From Prevotellaceae bacterium UBA1720 (GTDB taxonomy: Bacteria; Bacteroidota; Bacteroidia; Bacteroidales; Bacteroidaceae): a stretch of 64,000 nucleotides of DNA. Below the pieces are notes generated by a model, which saw only the letters and a program-made list of their open reading frames with translations, was not told the DNA's origin and did not search any database. Positions 40,241 to 48,981 of the stretch are shown here, piece by piece (position 1 is the stretch's first letter; every line of letters starts with the position of its first letter). The translations under genes and the position numbers were made by a program. The stretch lies in contig DCIS01000122.1 in assembly GCA_002317475.1 (NCBI GenBank), positions 8,512 through 72,511 on the forward strand. Reading direction: 5' to 3'.

Positions 40241-42616
40241 ATGGGAAAAACTATCTTCGCTGCACTCTTGCAGCACAACGCAGCCGGAAAGGCTGAACCA
40301 ATGACCCGCGAGAACTTCTACGCTCAGGTGAGAAGTACAAAGGTCGAGAGAGTAATCAACGCCATTGAGAGCGAGCAGGAAGGGGCTGACCTGAGACCCC
40401 TGAAGAACCTCTTGCCCGCTGTTCAGTACATGGCACAGTATCCAACAGACGGTCATCGCCCCAAGAAGGATGACTCGAAGCCTACAGGCCTCTGCATGCA
40501 CGACTTCGACCACCTGGAGATGGACGTAACAGCATTCTTCGAGGGAAAGGTTCGTCCCTTGGCAGACACCCTGCACCTGGCACTGGCTCACATCACACCC
40601 AGTGGCAAAGGCCTTCGACTGGTCACACAGATGATGGCAGGAGAGAGCATCGAGGAGTGTCAGCACCGTGTAGCCAACCTTCTGGGCATCAGTGACTTCA
40701 AGGACGAGCACGTGAAGGACATCTGCCACCTCTCCTACCTGGTATGCGAGAGCTACATCCTCTACATCAACGAACCTCTGCTCTTTGACATCGAGGCTGA
40801 GGAGGTCATCGAGGCTGAGAAGGATGAGGACATCGAGGACGCCGTGATCGTGGAGGACAGCGAGGAGGATGAGGTGCGTACAAAACACCCCATCGAAGAG
40901 GCTGAGGAGGCTGAGGAGTGTCACGACCTGGTGCCCGTAGAGGTGCCCGAGGAGCCCATGTACGAAGGTGTCTTCCCCCTGCGCACCATCGTGAAGAAGC
41001 TGGAGGAGCGCATTGCCACACAAGGCCTTGTGCAGGTGGGTGAGCGCAACGTGAAGCTCTATACCATGACCATACACATGCGTGCCCTCGTGCAGGACAA
41101 CTTCCAGCAGCTCTACAACCTCCTCGCACCCCTCTTCCTGGAGCGTGGCATCAAGGACGATGAGATTCGCCAGACCATCGGTTCGGCACTGGGACAGCGT
41201 CAGAAGCATCCCGGACGTATCACCGCCCTGATTCAGGGCATCCTTTCGGAGATGCAGGTGATGAAGGGCTCGGGCGAGACGGATATGCAGTTGCCTCCCA
41301 TGCCAGCCCTGCCTCCCTTCCTGGAGATGCTCACCTCGCTCTTCCCCGAACGTATGAAGGCTCCTGTGGTACTGGCCTCACTGCCTATGCTGGGCACGCT
41401 GGCAACGGGTGTACGCCTCAGAAGCAATGATGAGGAGAAGCCTGCCTCGCTCACCTTCATCGTGCATGTAGCAGCCCCAGCAGCCAGCGGTAAGGGATAC
41501 GTCAGCGTGTTGAAGCGTCGTCTGCTAGGATGCCTTGCCGAGCAGGACAATCGTGAACTGGAGGCCATGGAGAAGGAGCGTAACGCCAACCGTCAGAAGG
41601 GTGCCAACGAGCGTAAGAAGATGGGCAAGCACAAGCTGCGCCTCGTGGCTGCCAACGCCACTATGGCTTCACTCTACCAGCAGATTGCCGATAGTGAGGG
41701 TGAGCATATCATACTCTGTACAGACGAGATACGCGACATCCTGAAGACCTCTGCCTCGGCCTACACCAACTTCCAGGAAATCCTGCTCCACTCCTTCCAC
41801 AACGAGGAGGTAAGCAAGAGCACCGTAGGCGACGCTACCTCGACCATGCGCAAGGAGGTCTTCCTGAACTCCGTGACCTGCGGCACACCAGGTGTCACCA
41901 TGCAGTTCTTCAAGAACGCCGAGGATGGACTCGTCACGCGTACCCTCTTCATCACCCTGCCTTCATCACTGGGCGAGAAGTGTCCCAAGTTCAACAAGCC
42001 TAACGACAAGCAGCAGGCATGGATAGACGAGGTGACCGAGAGTCTGCAGCAAGAGGTAGGATACTGCGACCTGCCCGTACTGGAGGCTGCCATCGATGAC
42101 TTCACGGAGAAGGCTCGTCTGCGCTACCTGATGGACGATGATGACGTCATGGCCACCTTCTCACACCGTAGTGCCGACATAGGCCTGCGTGCCGGAGTAC
42201 TCTTCTGGCTGCTCGAAGGCAGACCTCAGGACCTCTGCAAGAAGAAGGCACCCAAGCACCTGAGCAAGGCTGCACAGCGTGTCGTCGACCTCGCCCTCTG
42301 GGTAGCCAAGTATTGCCAGATGATGCAGTACACCCTCTTCGGACAGCAAGCCAGCGAGCAGATCTCGGCAGCCAGCATCAAGAGCTACAAGACGCAGCAG
42401 CAGAGCATCTACGACGAACTGCCCAATGAGTTCACCACCTCGCAGATCAATGATGCACGCTTCAAGATGGGACTCAAGCCTACCTCCAACCCCAGCGTGA
42501 CAGCAGGTCGTTGGGCAGCACAGAACTGGATTGCCAAGCAAGCCAATGGACGCACCTGGGTGAAGCTCTTCCCCACCTCTCAGCACGCCATTCAGGCCAC
42601 GATGGAGGTAGCGTAG
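40241..42616 (+). CDS. VirE N-terminal domain and DUF3987 domain protein
   Basis: The 791-residue protein combines a BT4734/VirE N-terminal domain (about residues 50-180: PTGLCMHDFDHLEMDVTAFF, ALAHITPSGKGLRLVTQM) with a DUF3987 part (about 350-700). The first has a primase-polymerase-like look (acidic DFDHLEMD, then HITPSGKGLR). The second has P-loop ATPase features: Walker A-like VAAPAASGKGYVSVLK and Walker B-like HIILCTDEIRDIL. An acidic linker lies between them (EAEEVIEAEKDEDIEDAVIV). Such proteins are frequent in Bacteroidota accessory regions. Primase-helicase activity is inference. The AGGTACA array sits in its promoter. Confidence 0.8.
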   Translation: MGKTIFAALLQHNAAGKAEPMTRENFYAQVRSTKVERVINAIESEQEGADLRPLKNLLPAVQYMAQYPTDGHRPKKDDSKPTGLCMHDFDHLEMDVTAFFEGKVRPLADTLHLALAHITPSGKGLRLVTQMMAGESIEECQHRVANLLGISDFKDEHVKDICHLSYLVCESYILYINEPLLFDIEAEEVIEAEKDEDIEDAVIVEDSEEDEVRTKHPIEEAEEAEECHDLVPVEVPEEPMYEGVFPLRTIVKKLEERIATQGLVQVGERNVKLYTMTIHMRALVQDNFQQLYNLLAPLFLERGIKDDEIRQTIGSALGQRQKHPGRITALIQGILSEMQVMKGSGETDMQLPPMPALPPFLEMLTSLFPERMKAPVVLASLPMLGTLATGVRLRSNDEEKPASLTFIVHVAAPAASGKGYVSVLKRRLLGCLAEQDNRELEAMEKERNANRQKGANERKKMGKHKLRLVAANATMASLYQQIADSEGEHIILCTDEIRDILKTSASAYTNFQEILLHSFHNEEVSKSTVGDATSTMRKEVFLNSVTCGTPGVTMQFFKNAEDGLVTRTLFITLPSSLGEKCPKFNKPNDKQQAWIDEVTESLQQEVGYCDLPVLEAAIDDFTEKARLRYLMDDDDVMATFSHRSADIGLRAGVLFWLLEGRPQDLCKKKAPKHLSKAAQRVVDLALWVAKYCQMMQYTLFGQQASEQISAASIKSYKTQQQSIYDELPNEFTTSQINDARFKMGLKPTSNPSVTAGRWAAQNWIAKQANGRTWVKLFPTSQHAIQATMEVA

Positions 42617-42657
42617 AAGGAAAGAAAGGGCGAAAAGCACGAAGGGATGAAAGAATG

Positions 42658-42688
42658 AAAGGGTACTCACACGGGTACCCTTTTGTTT
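42658..42688 (+). terminator. Terminator after the VirE-N/DUF3987 gene
   Basis: AAAGGGTAC and GTACCCTTT pair perfectly around an 8-base loop, followed by TTTTGTTTT. It directly precedes the CCTAGG array. Confidence 0.8.
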
Positions 42689-42696
42689 TAGGAAGA

Positions 42697-42770
42697 CCTA
42701 GAAAGCCTAGGAAAGCCTAGGAAAGCCTAGGAAGTCCTAGATAATCCTAGATAATCCTAGATAATCCTAA
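42697..42770. repeat. 10 bp tandem array with CCTAG core
   Basis: Seven to eight units such as GAAAGCCTAG and ATAATCCTAG follow one another at exactly 10 bases. The array lies in the convergent junction between the DUF3987 and GntR genes, just after the terminator and before a TTAG element. Confidence 0.93.
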
Positions 42771-42771
42771 T

Positions 42772-42797
42772 ACCTAACCTAACTAACTAACAAATTA
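42772..42797. repeat. TTAG-repeat element before the GntR stop codon
   Basis: This is the inverse form ACCTAACCTAACTAACTAAC plus AAATTA. It ends 7 bases before the GntR gene end. Confidence 0.85.
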
Positions 42798-42804
42798 CGG
42801 TTTT

Positions 42805-43164
42805 TTATTTGCTTTCCTCAAACAACTGCTGCTCAAGTTCTTCCTTGGTGATTTCGAGCAACTCCACCTCATTCCTGAGTTGAGGGAGGAGTTCGTCGAA
42901 GAAGGCTTTGCGACGCTGATTCTTGATGCGACGAAGGGCTGTGGCGGCTACGAAATAGCCTACACCTCGCTTGTTCTGGATAATCTCGGAGAGCGTCATG
43001 CGCTCGTAGGCACGCACCACGGTGTTAGGATTGACCTCCAGTTGCACAGCCATCTCGCGAACAGACGGGATCATCTCTCCCGCCTTCAGTTCGCCTCGTA
43101 TGATTTTCTCGCCTATATAGTCCACTATCTGCATGAACACAGGGCGCGGTTCGATAAATTTCAT
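42805..43164 (-). CDS. GntR family regulator, YtrA-like
   Basis: The 119-residue protein is a GntR-type winged helix (IIRGELKAGEMIPSVREMAV, then QLEVNPNTVVRAYERMTLSE and IIQNKRGVGYFV) with only a short helical C-terminus. This is the compact YtrA subfamily, which usually controls an adjacent ABC transporter. It is the last gene of the operon, 15 bases after the permease gene, and likely binds the 24 bp palindrome at 45142 to repress the operon. Confidence 0.92.
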   Translation of the reverse strand: MKFIEPRPVFMQIVDYIGEKIIRGELKAGEMIPSVREMAVQLEVNPNTVVRAYERMTLSEIIQNKRGVGYFVAATALRRIKNQRRKAFFDELLPQLRNEVELLEITKEELEQQLFEESK

Positions 43165-43179
43165 AAGCAGAGCTGTGAA

Positions 43180-44247
43180 TTAGATGTTCTTGATTTTATT
43201 GCGCAACCAGGCAGCAGCCATACCATTGAAGACCAGCAGAATAGCAGACTGAACCATCCAACCCTCCATCGACATCCAGCACCAGGGACCTTCACCACGG
43301 AAGATGGCAATCGCATAGTCAAGGGGACGGGCAAACCATTGGAGATCAAGGTCGAAGAAATGCAGAATAAACAGCACACAGATGTAAATCAGCACATACA
43401 TCAAGGCGCGACCTTCCCAAGTGCTAAAGAAGCGCTTACCTGCCTTACGGATGAAAAATGCCGTAGCAACCACCATTATCCAGAGGGTAGTCTGGAGGAA
43501 GCTTACCATCTTCAAGCCAAAGGCCAGCAGAGGATAGGCGCTCCAGTCGGCAATCCACAAGGGATGATAGGTGAAGTGTATGTTGCTTGTTCCAAACATC
43601 GTGGTCGAGATGTAGGGCATAACACTCTCTATCATGTAGGGATTGGTGGATTCGTTAAAGCGATAGGGATTGGTGGGAACGCCCGTCTCATACATACCCC
43701 AGAGATTATTACTATATAGAGCACCCTCTGGAGCGTAGGAAAAATTAGTCCCCAGCACGTCTGCGGTCAGTCCTGGCAAATGATCCACAAACATACCCTG
43801 AATGGCCAGCAGACCATAGTGCAGATCGCCCACGGCCAAGCCATAGAACAGACAGGAAATCAGTTTGATAGCATAGCATCCTGCCAACAGTACAAGAAGG
43901 TCAGCCCAGAGATTCATACACTTCTCGCCCGCAGTAGCAGGGAGCAGACGATAGGAGGATGAAGTTCTTTTATTAGTGAATTTCATATAGGCCATCATGC
44001 ACATGAAACCCACTAAAATGATTAGATAGAAACTATTTACAGGGTGGTTGTATGTGCCATAGAGCGACGAGAGCTTATGGACCTTCAAACCATGACCATT
44101 CTCAAATAGCCAATTGATATAACAAACATAACTGTTGCTGGTGAGAAACTGATGCAAGGCATACATCGCCCAAAGGAACCAGATAGGACCGTGCAGAATA
44201 TCGTGCTTTGTAAGCGCCATAACGCGCTGAAAACTATTATTTTTCAT
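43180..44247 (-). CDS. ABC transporter permease-like membrane protein
   Basis: The 355-residue protein has about six membrane helices (HGPIWFLWAMYALHQFL, FYLIILVGFMCMMAYMKF, LLVLLAGCYAIKLISCLFYG, LWIMVVATAFFIR, LMYVLIYICVLFILHFF, LLVFNGMAAAWL). It lacks sequence motifs but sits between the ABC ATPase and the GntR gene, as permeases of YtrA-controlled exporters do. I took the ATG at 44245-44247; an earlier start would overlap the ATPase gene. Substrate unknown; the arrangement resembles antimicrobial or lipid-linked transporters. Confidence 0.8.
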   Translation of the reverse strand: MKNNSFQRVMALTKHDILHGPIWFLWAMYALHQFLTSNSYVCYINWLFENGHGLKVHKLSSLYGTYNHPVNSFYLIILVGFMCMMAYMKFTNKRTSSSYRLLPATAGEKCMNLWADLLVLLAGCYAIKLISCLFYGLAVGDLHYGLLAIQGMFVDHLPGLTADVLGTNFSYAPEGALYSNNLWGMYETGVPTNPYRFNESTNPYMIESVMPYISTTMFGTSNIHFTYHPLWIADWSAYPLLAFGLKMVSFLQTTLWIMVVATAFFIRKAGKRFFSTWEGRALMYVLIYICVLFILHFFDLDLQWFARPLDYAIAIFRGEGPWCWMSMEGWMVQSAILLVFNGMAAAWLRNKIKNI

Positions 44248-44261
44248 CGTATGTGGTTGTT

Positions 44262-45089
44262 TTAATTGTTTGCTAATAGACTTTTGAACATTTCGCTTTG
44301 CTCCATGCAAGCCACAAAGAGCATCTTGATATCCACGGGCATCTCCTCACCCAGCGCGTTTCGAACGATACCCACTCTGCCATTCACCGTCTCACGGCTG
44401 TAGAGAGGCTCATCACCATCCTCCAACTGACCAAAGCAGAGCTTCTCACCAATCTCAGCCATGGTGGCAGACAGCACTACCTGCTTGCTCTTCAGAATAA
44501 CGAGTGCATCGAGCAGATCCTCCACATCGTCTACCAAATGGGTGGAGATAATGATGGTGCGATCCTCGTTGGCATGTGCGGCAACAAGTTGGCGAAAGAC
44601 CATCTTCGAGGTGATATCCAGACCGTTGGTGGGTTCGTCCATCAACAGATAGCGCGTGTTGCAAGCCAGAGCCAGTGCAATCATCGCCTTACGGGCATTA
44701 CCCTGTGAAAGCGAACTGATCTTTGCCTCGGCATCTACTCCCAGTTTCTCTGTAATCTCCTCAAAGTACGCCATATCAAACTTGGGATACAACTGTGCAA
44801 AGTAGTTTGCAACCTTGCGTGCACTCTCCTTCTTGTAGGCACACTCATCGGTCATCAGATAGAGATCCTGCAGCAAAATCAGCGACTTCTCGTGCGAGGC
44901 CATGCCGTCAATCTCAGACGTTCCTTCTCCCTTGAGCAGACCAGCAATGATGCCCATCAGCGTCGTTTTGCCCACTCCATTCTCGCCCAGCAAACCATAG
45001 ATGTGCCCTTCTGGCAACTGCAGACTAACGTCCTCCAATACCTTGCGTGAGGGTCTGTAACTGAATTGTAAATTAGTGATTGAAATCAT
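44262..45089 (-). CDS. ABC transporter ATP-binding protein
   Basis: The 275-residue protein has Walker A GLLGENGVGKTTLMG, the signature ISSLSQGNARKAMIALALAC, Walker B YLLMDEPTNGLDIT and the switch His in IIISTHLVDDVEDLL. It is the first gene of the operon and powers the adjacent membrane protein. Its promoter carries a 24 bp palindrome. The C-terminal 60 residues are not conserved in the core fold and end EQSEMFKSLLANN. Confidence 0.94.
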   Translation of the reverse strand: MISITNLQFSYRPSRKVLEDVSLQLPEGHIYGLLGENGVGKTTLMGIIAGLLKGEGTSEIDGMASHEKSLILLQDLYLMTDECAYKKESARKVANYFAQLYPKFDMAYFEEITEKLGVDAEAKISSLSQGNARKAMIALALACNTRYLLMDEPTNGLDITSKMVFRQLVAAHANEDRTIIISTHLVDDVEDLLDALVILKSKQVVLSATMAEIGEKLCFGQLEDGDEPLYSRETVNGRVGIVRNALGEEMPVDIKMLFVACMEQSEMFKSLLANN

Positions 45090-45141
45090 ATCCTTATGTG
45101 TTTAAACTTTCAACGGAAACATCCGCAATTACTACTATTTA

Positions 45142-45165
45142 ACTGTACTATTTCAATAGAACAGT
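45142..45165. promoter_or_regulatory. 24 bp palindromic operator of the ABC-GntR operon
   Basis: The halves ACTGTACTATTT and CAATAGAACAGT are reverse complements except for 2 positions and the centre (ACTGTnCTATTnn). It covers the predicted transcription start next to the TACCTTTG element, a good site for repression by the operon's GntR protein. Confidence 0.8.
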
Positions 45166-45166
45166 G

Positions 45167-45174
45167 CAAAGGTA
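45167..45174 (-). promoter_or_regulatory. -7 promoter element of the ABC-GntR operon
   Basis: The minus strand reads TACCTTTG, touching the palindrome at 45142-45165 and lying 78 bases before the ATPase start. Confidence 0.65.
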
Positions 45175-45330
45175 TGTCTTTTCATATTATCCACCAAGAA
45201 AACTAGCAGAAATTATTCCTCGTTAACATAATTTTAACACTCTCAAGCTTCATCTTCCCGCTTACACCTTATTATATTAAGGGCGCTGTCGAGCAAAAAG
45301 ATATAGTTTTCATCATTTTTAGGTTACAAG

Positions 45331-45362
45331 TTTGGTTATCAGCACATTTATTCGTAATTTTA
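45331..45362 (+). promoter_or_regulatory. Candidate promoter of the arabinofuranosidase gene
   Basis: TTTG at 45331-45334 and TAATTTTA at 45355-45362 are 20 bases apart. The -7 box lacks its final G. The leader would be about 22 bases. The gap 45175-45330 shows no gene. Confidence 0.45.
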
Positions 45363-45392
45363 CACCACGAACGAACTAATACAACGAATAAC

Positions 45393-47969
45393 ATGGCAAA
45401 ACACGCTCTACGCAAGGCAATAATGCTGGCAGCACTGGTTTTCTGCTCATTAAGCAGCCAGGCGCAACCCAAGGAGGTAAGCATCGATATTGATGCCAAA
45501 CAACCCTCAGGACTCATTGACCCAATGATCTACGGTCAGTTGTTTGAACACATCTATTTCTCGGCCAACAATGGTGTGTGGCAGGAACTCATCCAGGAAC
45601 GCTCCTTCGAACCAGAGCACTACCCCGGCATTCATCCCAGAGATGGTTATTTCGATGGTTGGTTTATGGATGACGAACAGGTGCTTCACTCCCCTACTCG
45701 CTACGAACAACCCCTGAAAATCACCACCGTAGACACCGACGACTATGACATCACGATGGACGTAAACTGGCGTGCCTATCGTCTGGCCCGACGTGCCTGG
45801 AGTGGCGGTTTGCTGGACATACGTTTTGCCTTCAAGAACGGCGAAGCTGACCAACCCTACTTCTTCCGCATACACAATCCCTACTATGAGGTGCGCACAC
45901 TGAACGTAGGTCAGACCGAGGCCATGCGTCAGAACGAGCAGATGAACGCAGCACGCCGTGCCATGCAGCAACAGAGCACCGATCCCGATTTCTCCATCGC
46001 CCAGATGACAGAGAAGGAAGTGGCTGGCTTTGGTGGACGAATGCGTAAGATGAACACCCTTGAGGCATTGGTAAGCAAGGTGGCTAACGCACAGCAGATC
46101 AACGAGAAACAGGAGTGGCACAAGTTGCGCATACAGTGTCGTGGTGGTCAGACAAAGGTGTTCTGGGACGGCAAGCAGATACTCTCACAGAGCAAGATGG
46201 CACAGAAGGGAAAGAACGATATAACCTTCTGGGTGAACTATACCGAGGCGACCTACAAGAATATCAAGGTATGCTCAGCAGACGGCAAGATGGTATACTT
46301 TGAAGGTACCCCAGAGGACGTGAAGATACCCCAGGTAGCTCCTCAATGGGAGAGTTTTGGCAATGCCAAGTTTGAACTGGTAAAGGGTGAAGATGAAGGC
46401 GATGTAGTCAACATGAACTATGCCCAGCAAATCAGTGCCACACAGAAGAGCGGACTGAGACAAGGTCCCCAGAACATCATCAAAGGAGAGAAATACATCG
46501 GCTATATCTACGCCAAGGGTGGTGGTCAACTGAGTGTGGAACTACAAGGTGGAGGCAAGGCTGTGGCTCGACAGACACTTGGCATACCTGGCAACAAATG
46601 GAAGAAATACGCCATCGAACTGACTTCTGCCAGTTATAGCGGCAAGGGCGAATTTGCCATCTGTGTGGAGAATGGAACAGTACTGGTGGACGAGGTGAGC
46701 CTCACCACACAGACAGGTAAGAACCTTGGAGGTTTCCGTCCTGACATCTACGATGCCGTGAAGGATCTTCATCCTACTTGCTTGCGTTGGCCTGGAGGTG
46801 GCTATGCGGCACAGTATGACTGGAAATGGGGCGTAGGCCCTCAGGAGCAGCGCAGACGCTGGGATCACTGGATGTGGATGGACTACGACCAGAACTGCTT
46901 CGGTACGGACGAGTTTATCCGCTTCTGCCGTGAGGTGAACAGTGAACCCGTCATCGTGGTCAGCGTAGGTTTTGAACGTCCCGAGGAGGAGTTTGACTCC
47001 TTGTTGCAGAATGCCGTGAACTGGCTACGCTATTGCAACGAACCCGCTACAGGTGAATGGGGTGCAAAGCGCGCAAAGAACGGTCATCCCGAACCTTACA
47101 ACGTGAAATACTGGGAGATAGACAACGAGATGTGGGAGATGGGTATCGAACGCTATGAGCGTTGCGTACGTGAATATTCCACAGCTATGCGTGCCCTCTT
47201 CCCTGACATTAAGATCATTGCCTGTGGTGGTTTCCAGGAGGACGAGCAGTTCATCAAGCGCTCAGGCAACTACTTCGACTACATGAGTCTGCACCATTAC
47301 GAACAGCAGGGTGGCTATGCCACTGGTCCCCAACGTCTGGGTCAGCAGTATGACCGTTATGCAAAATGGTTCAGCGAGGGTCCCAATCCCAACATCAAAC
47401 TCTTCATCTCGGAATGGAACCTGAACAGCATTGACTGGCGTACGGGCCTCTTTGCCGGTGGTTTCCTGAATATGTGTGAGCAGAAGGACGTCGTAGCTAT
47501 GGGTGCAGCAGCACTCTTCATCCGTCGTACCGACTCACCCGACTGGAACAATGCCTTCATCAACTTCGACTACAAGGATCTCTTCGTAGCCCCTAATTAT
47601 CAAGTTACCAACCTCTGGATGGACCACTTCTCAAAGTACCGCCTTGCCTACACGGGTAACACCGAGGAGATTAGCGTGACTACCACCATGAGCGAGGATG
47701 CACGCGAAGTGATCGTCAAGGTGGTAAACCCCACAGACAAGCCTTATCGCCTCATCACAAAGGGCAACTGGAACAGTCTGACCTCTGCCGAATACGACTA
47801 CTATGCTCCTGGTGACCTAATGAAGGCAAACAGCATGGAAAACAAGAACGCCGTAGCCCTGAAGCACCTCAAGCCCACCCTGCAGGACAACCAAGCCACC
47901 CTGGACGTTGAACCCTACTCTGCCGGTGTGATGACACTGAAAATGAATCGCGTAGAGATAGTAAAATAG
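45393..47969 (+). CDS. Alpha-L-arabinofuranosidase (GH51), secreted
   Basis: The 858-residue protein has a signal peptide (LAALVFCSLSSQAQ). The GH51 start LIDPMIYGQLFEHIYFSANN is followed by a carbohydrate-binding-like insert (about residues 90-430) and the catalytic barrel. The acid/base residue is E579 in YWEIDNEMWEMG and the nucleophile is E674 in LFISEWNLNS. The C-terminal beta domain ends YSAGVMTLKMNRVEIVK. It removes arabinose side chains from plant arabinan or arabinoxylan in the periplasm or at the cell surface. No SusC/SusD pair or other glycan genes lie beside it, so it is outside a typical utilisation locus. Confidence 0.93.
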   Translation: MAKHALRKAIMLAALVFCSLSSQAQPKEVSIDIDAKQPSGLIDPMIYGQLFEHIYFSANNGVWQELIQERSFEPEHYPGIHPRDGYFDGWFMDDEQVLHSPTRYEQPLKITTVDTDDYDITMDVNWRAYRLARRAWSGGLLDIRFAFKNGEADQPYFFRIHNPYYEVRTLNVGQTEAMRQNEQMNAARRAMQQQSTDPDFSIAQMTEKEVAGFGGRMRKMNTLEALVSKVANAQQINEKQEWHKLRIQCRGGQTKVFWDGKQILSQSKMAQKGKNDITFWVNYTEATYKNIKVCSADGKMVYFEGTPEDVKIPQVAPQWESFGNAKFELVKGEDEGDVVNMNYAQQISATQKSGLRQGPQNIIKGEKYIGYIYAKGGGQLSVELQGGGKAVARQTLGIPGNKWKKYAIELTSASYSGKGEFAICVENGTVLVDEVSLTTQTGKNLGGFRPDIYDAVKDLHPTCLRWPGGGYAAQYDWKWGVGPQEQRRRWDHWMWMDYDQNCFGTDEFIRFCREVNSEPVIVVSVGFERPEEEFDSLLQNAVNWLRYCNEPATGEWGAKRAKNGHPEPYNVKYWEIDNEMWEMGIERYERCVREYSTAMRALFPDIKIIACGGFQEDEQFIKRSGNYFDYMSLHHYEQQGGYATGPQRLGQQYDRYAKWFSEGPNPNIKLFISEWNLNSIDWRTGLFAGGFLNMCEQKDVVAMGAAALFIRRTDSPDWNNAFINFDYKDLFVAPNYQVTNLWMDHFSKYRLAYTGNTEEISVTTTMSEDAREVIVKVVNPTDKPYRLITKGNWNSLTSAEYDYYAPGDLMKANSMENKNAVALKHLKPTLQDNQATLDVEPYSAGVMTLKMNRVEIVK

Positions 47970-47975
47970 GGAAAA

Positions 47976-48092
47976 GCCTAGGAATACCTAGGAAAGACCT
48001 AGGAAGGTCTAGGAAGGTCTAGGAATACCTAGGAACACCTAGAAAATCCTAGCAAATCCTAGTAAACCCTAGTAAACCCTAGAGAATCCTAG
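47976..48092. repeat. 10 bp tandem array with CCTAGG core
   Basis: Eleven to twelve units such as GGAATACCTA, GGAAGGTCTA, AGTAAACCCT and AGCAAATCCT are placed exactly 10 bases apart. It lies in the convergent junction between the arabinofuranosidase and the small lipoprotein gene, just before the terminator. Confidence 0.94.
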
Positions 48093-48099
48093 ACACAAA

Positions 48100-48136
48100 C
48101 AAAAACAGCCCTTGCAAATGCAGGGGCTGCTCTTTT
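48100..48136. terminator. Terminator between the GH51 gene and the lipoprotein gene
   Basis: CAGCCCTTGCA and TGCAGGGGCTG pair over 11 bases with one G-T pair and a 2-base apex, followed by CTCTTTTATA on the plus strand. An A-run on the other side allows bidirectional use. Confidence 0.8.
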
Positions 48137-48164
48137 ATATATATACTATAATGTACGCGCGAGA

Positions 48165-48737
48165 TTACTGTGCTGTGGTAGTAGCAGTACCCGAGAAGGT
48201 TGCCTGATACTTTCTGCCACCTACATAGAAGTCGATGTAGCTGAGGCTGAGAGTCTTCTCATTGACAGTACCCAGCAAGCAAGCCATATCCATCTCTGCA
48301 GCAGTACCATTAACGGTGCAGGTACCACCAGTGTAGTAAGCCTCTTTGTCGATACCCACCTTACCAGTACCGGGGTTGTAGTTGGTGTTGAATGAGAAGT
48401 TGCTGATGGTGTTGTTGCCAACCTTGAATTCACCCAAGGTAACGGTTACAACAGAGTCTGCTGCTGAGCAGATAGCACCAGCGGTAATAGAAGCAGTAGC
48501 AGATGCCTTGTCGTCCTCGTAATAAACACCCTCGGCAGAATCATACTTGTAAGAATCTACGTTCAGTGTACCGGTGTAAGCATACTGTGTACCACCATTG
48601 TTGGTAAGCATATTACCGATAACCTCAGTCACGATAGGGAGCAGGGTATTCAGTATATCACTATCACAACTGGTTGTTGTCAGACCCATGCCAGCAAGAC
48701 CCAGCACTACACACACTTTCTTAAAATACTTTTTCAT
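48165..48737 (-). CDS. Putative lipoprotein, possibly calycin-like
   Basis: The 190-residue protein has a lipoprotein signal peptide (MKKYFKKVCVVLGLAGMGLT, then TTSC). The body is a beta-rich domain with YAYTGTLNVDSYKYDSAEG, GEFKVGNNTISNFSFNTN and YIDFYVGGRKYQATFSGTAT. The pattern resembles calycin-like domains of Bacteroidota but is too weak to assign. It is a single gene with its own promoter. Confidence 0.68.
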   Translation of the reverse strand: MKKYFKKVCVVLGLAGMGLTTTSCDSDILNTLLPIVTEVIGNMLTNNGGTQYAYTGTLNVDSYKYDSAEGVYYEDDKASATASITAGAICSAADSVVTVTLGEFKVGNNTISNFSFNTNYNPGTGKVGIDKEAYYTGGTCTVNGTAAEMDMACLLGTVNEKTLSLSYIDFYVGGRKYQATFSGTATTTAQ

Positions 48738-48772
48738 CTTTGTATATTATTTAGTTGTTGTTGTTTTCGCTG

Positions 48773-48780
48773 CAAAGTTA
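48773..48780 (-). promoter_or_regulatory. -7 promoter element of the 48165 lipoprotein gene
   Basis: The minus strand reads TAACTTTG 36 bases before the start codon. Confidence 0.6.
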
Positions 48781-48849
48781 GTCATTTTCACCTTTCCATG
48801 CAAAAAGCATCTACGTTTTTTTACTTTTATTCAGCGTATAGCAATAAAA

Positions 48850-48877
48850 GAGGGCACGAAGTCGCCTTCGTACCCTC
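48850..48877 (-). terminator. Terminator after mutB
   Basis: GAGGG/CCCTC and ACGAA/TTCGT pair with one mismatch bulge around a 6-base loop, followed on the minus strand by TTTTATTGC. It lies about 105 bases past the mutB stop. Confidence 0.65.
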
Positions 48878-48901
48878 ATGAATTATCGTCTTGATTTCTG
48901 C

Positions 48902-48935
48902 AACCTAACCTAACTAACTAACTAACTAACAAATT
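48902..48935. repeat. TTAG-repeat element after mutB
   Basis: The inverse form AACCTAACCTAACTAACTAA carries two extra TAAC units and then AACAAATTGC. It is the copy with most tetranucleotide units. Confidence 0.85.
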
Positions 48936-48981
48936 GCAGTATTTTAGGGAAGAATTGCAGATGGTCAAATCGAGGAAATGC

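Noticed and set aside
40160..41209. Open frame of 349 codons opposite the VirE-N/DUF3987 gene
   Set aside because: The Leu/His/Gln-rich translation is typical of antisense to an acidic protein; it has no start context.
26341..48092. CCTAGG arrays as CRISPR or CRISPR-like arrays
   Set aside because: Units are 10 bases and adjacent, there are no unique spacers of about 30 bases, and no cas gene is present.
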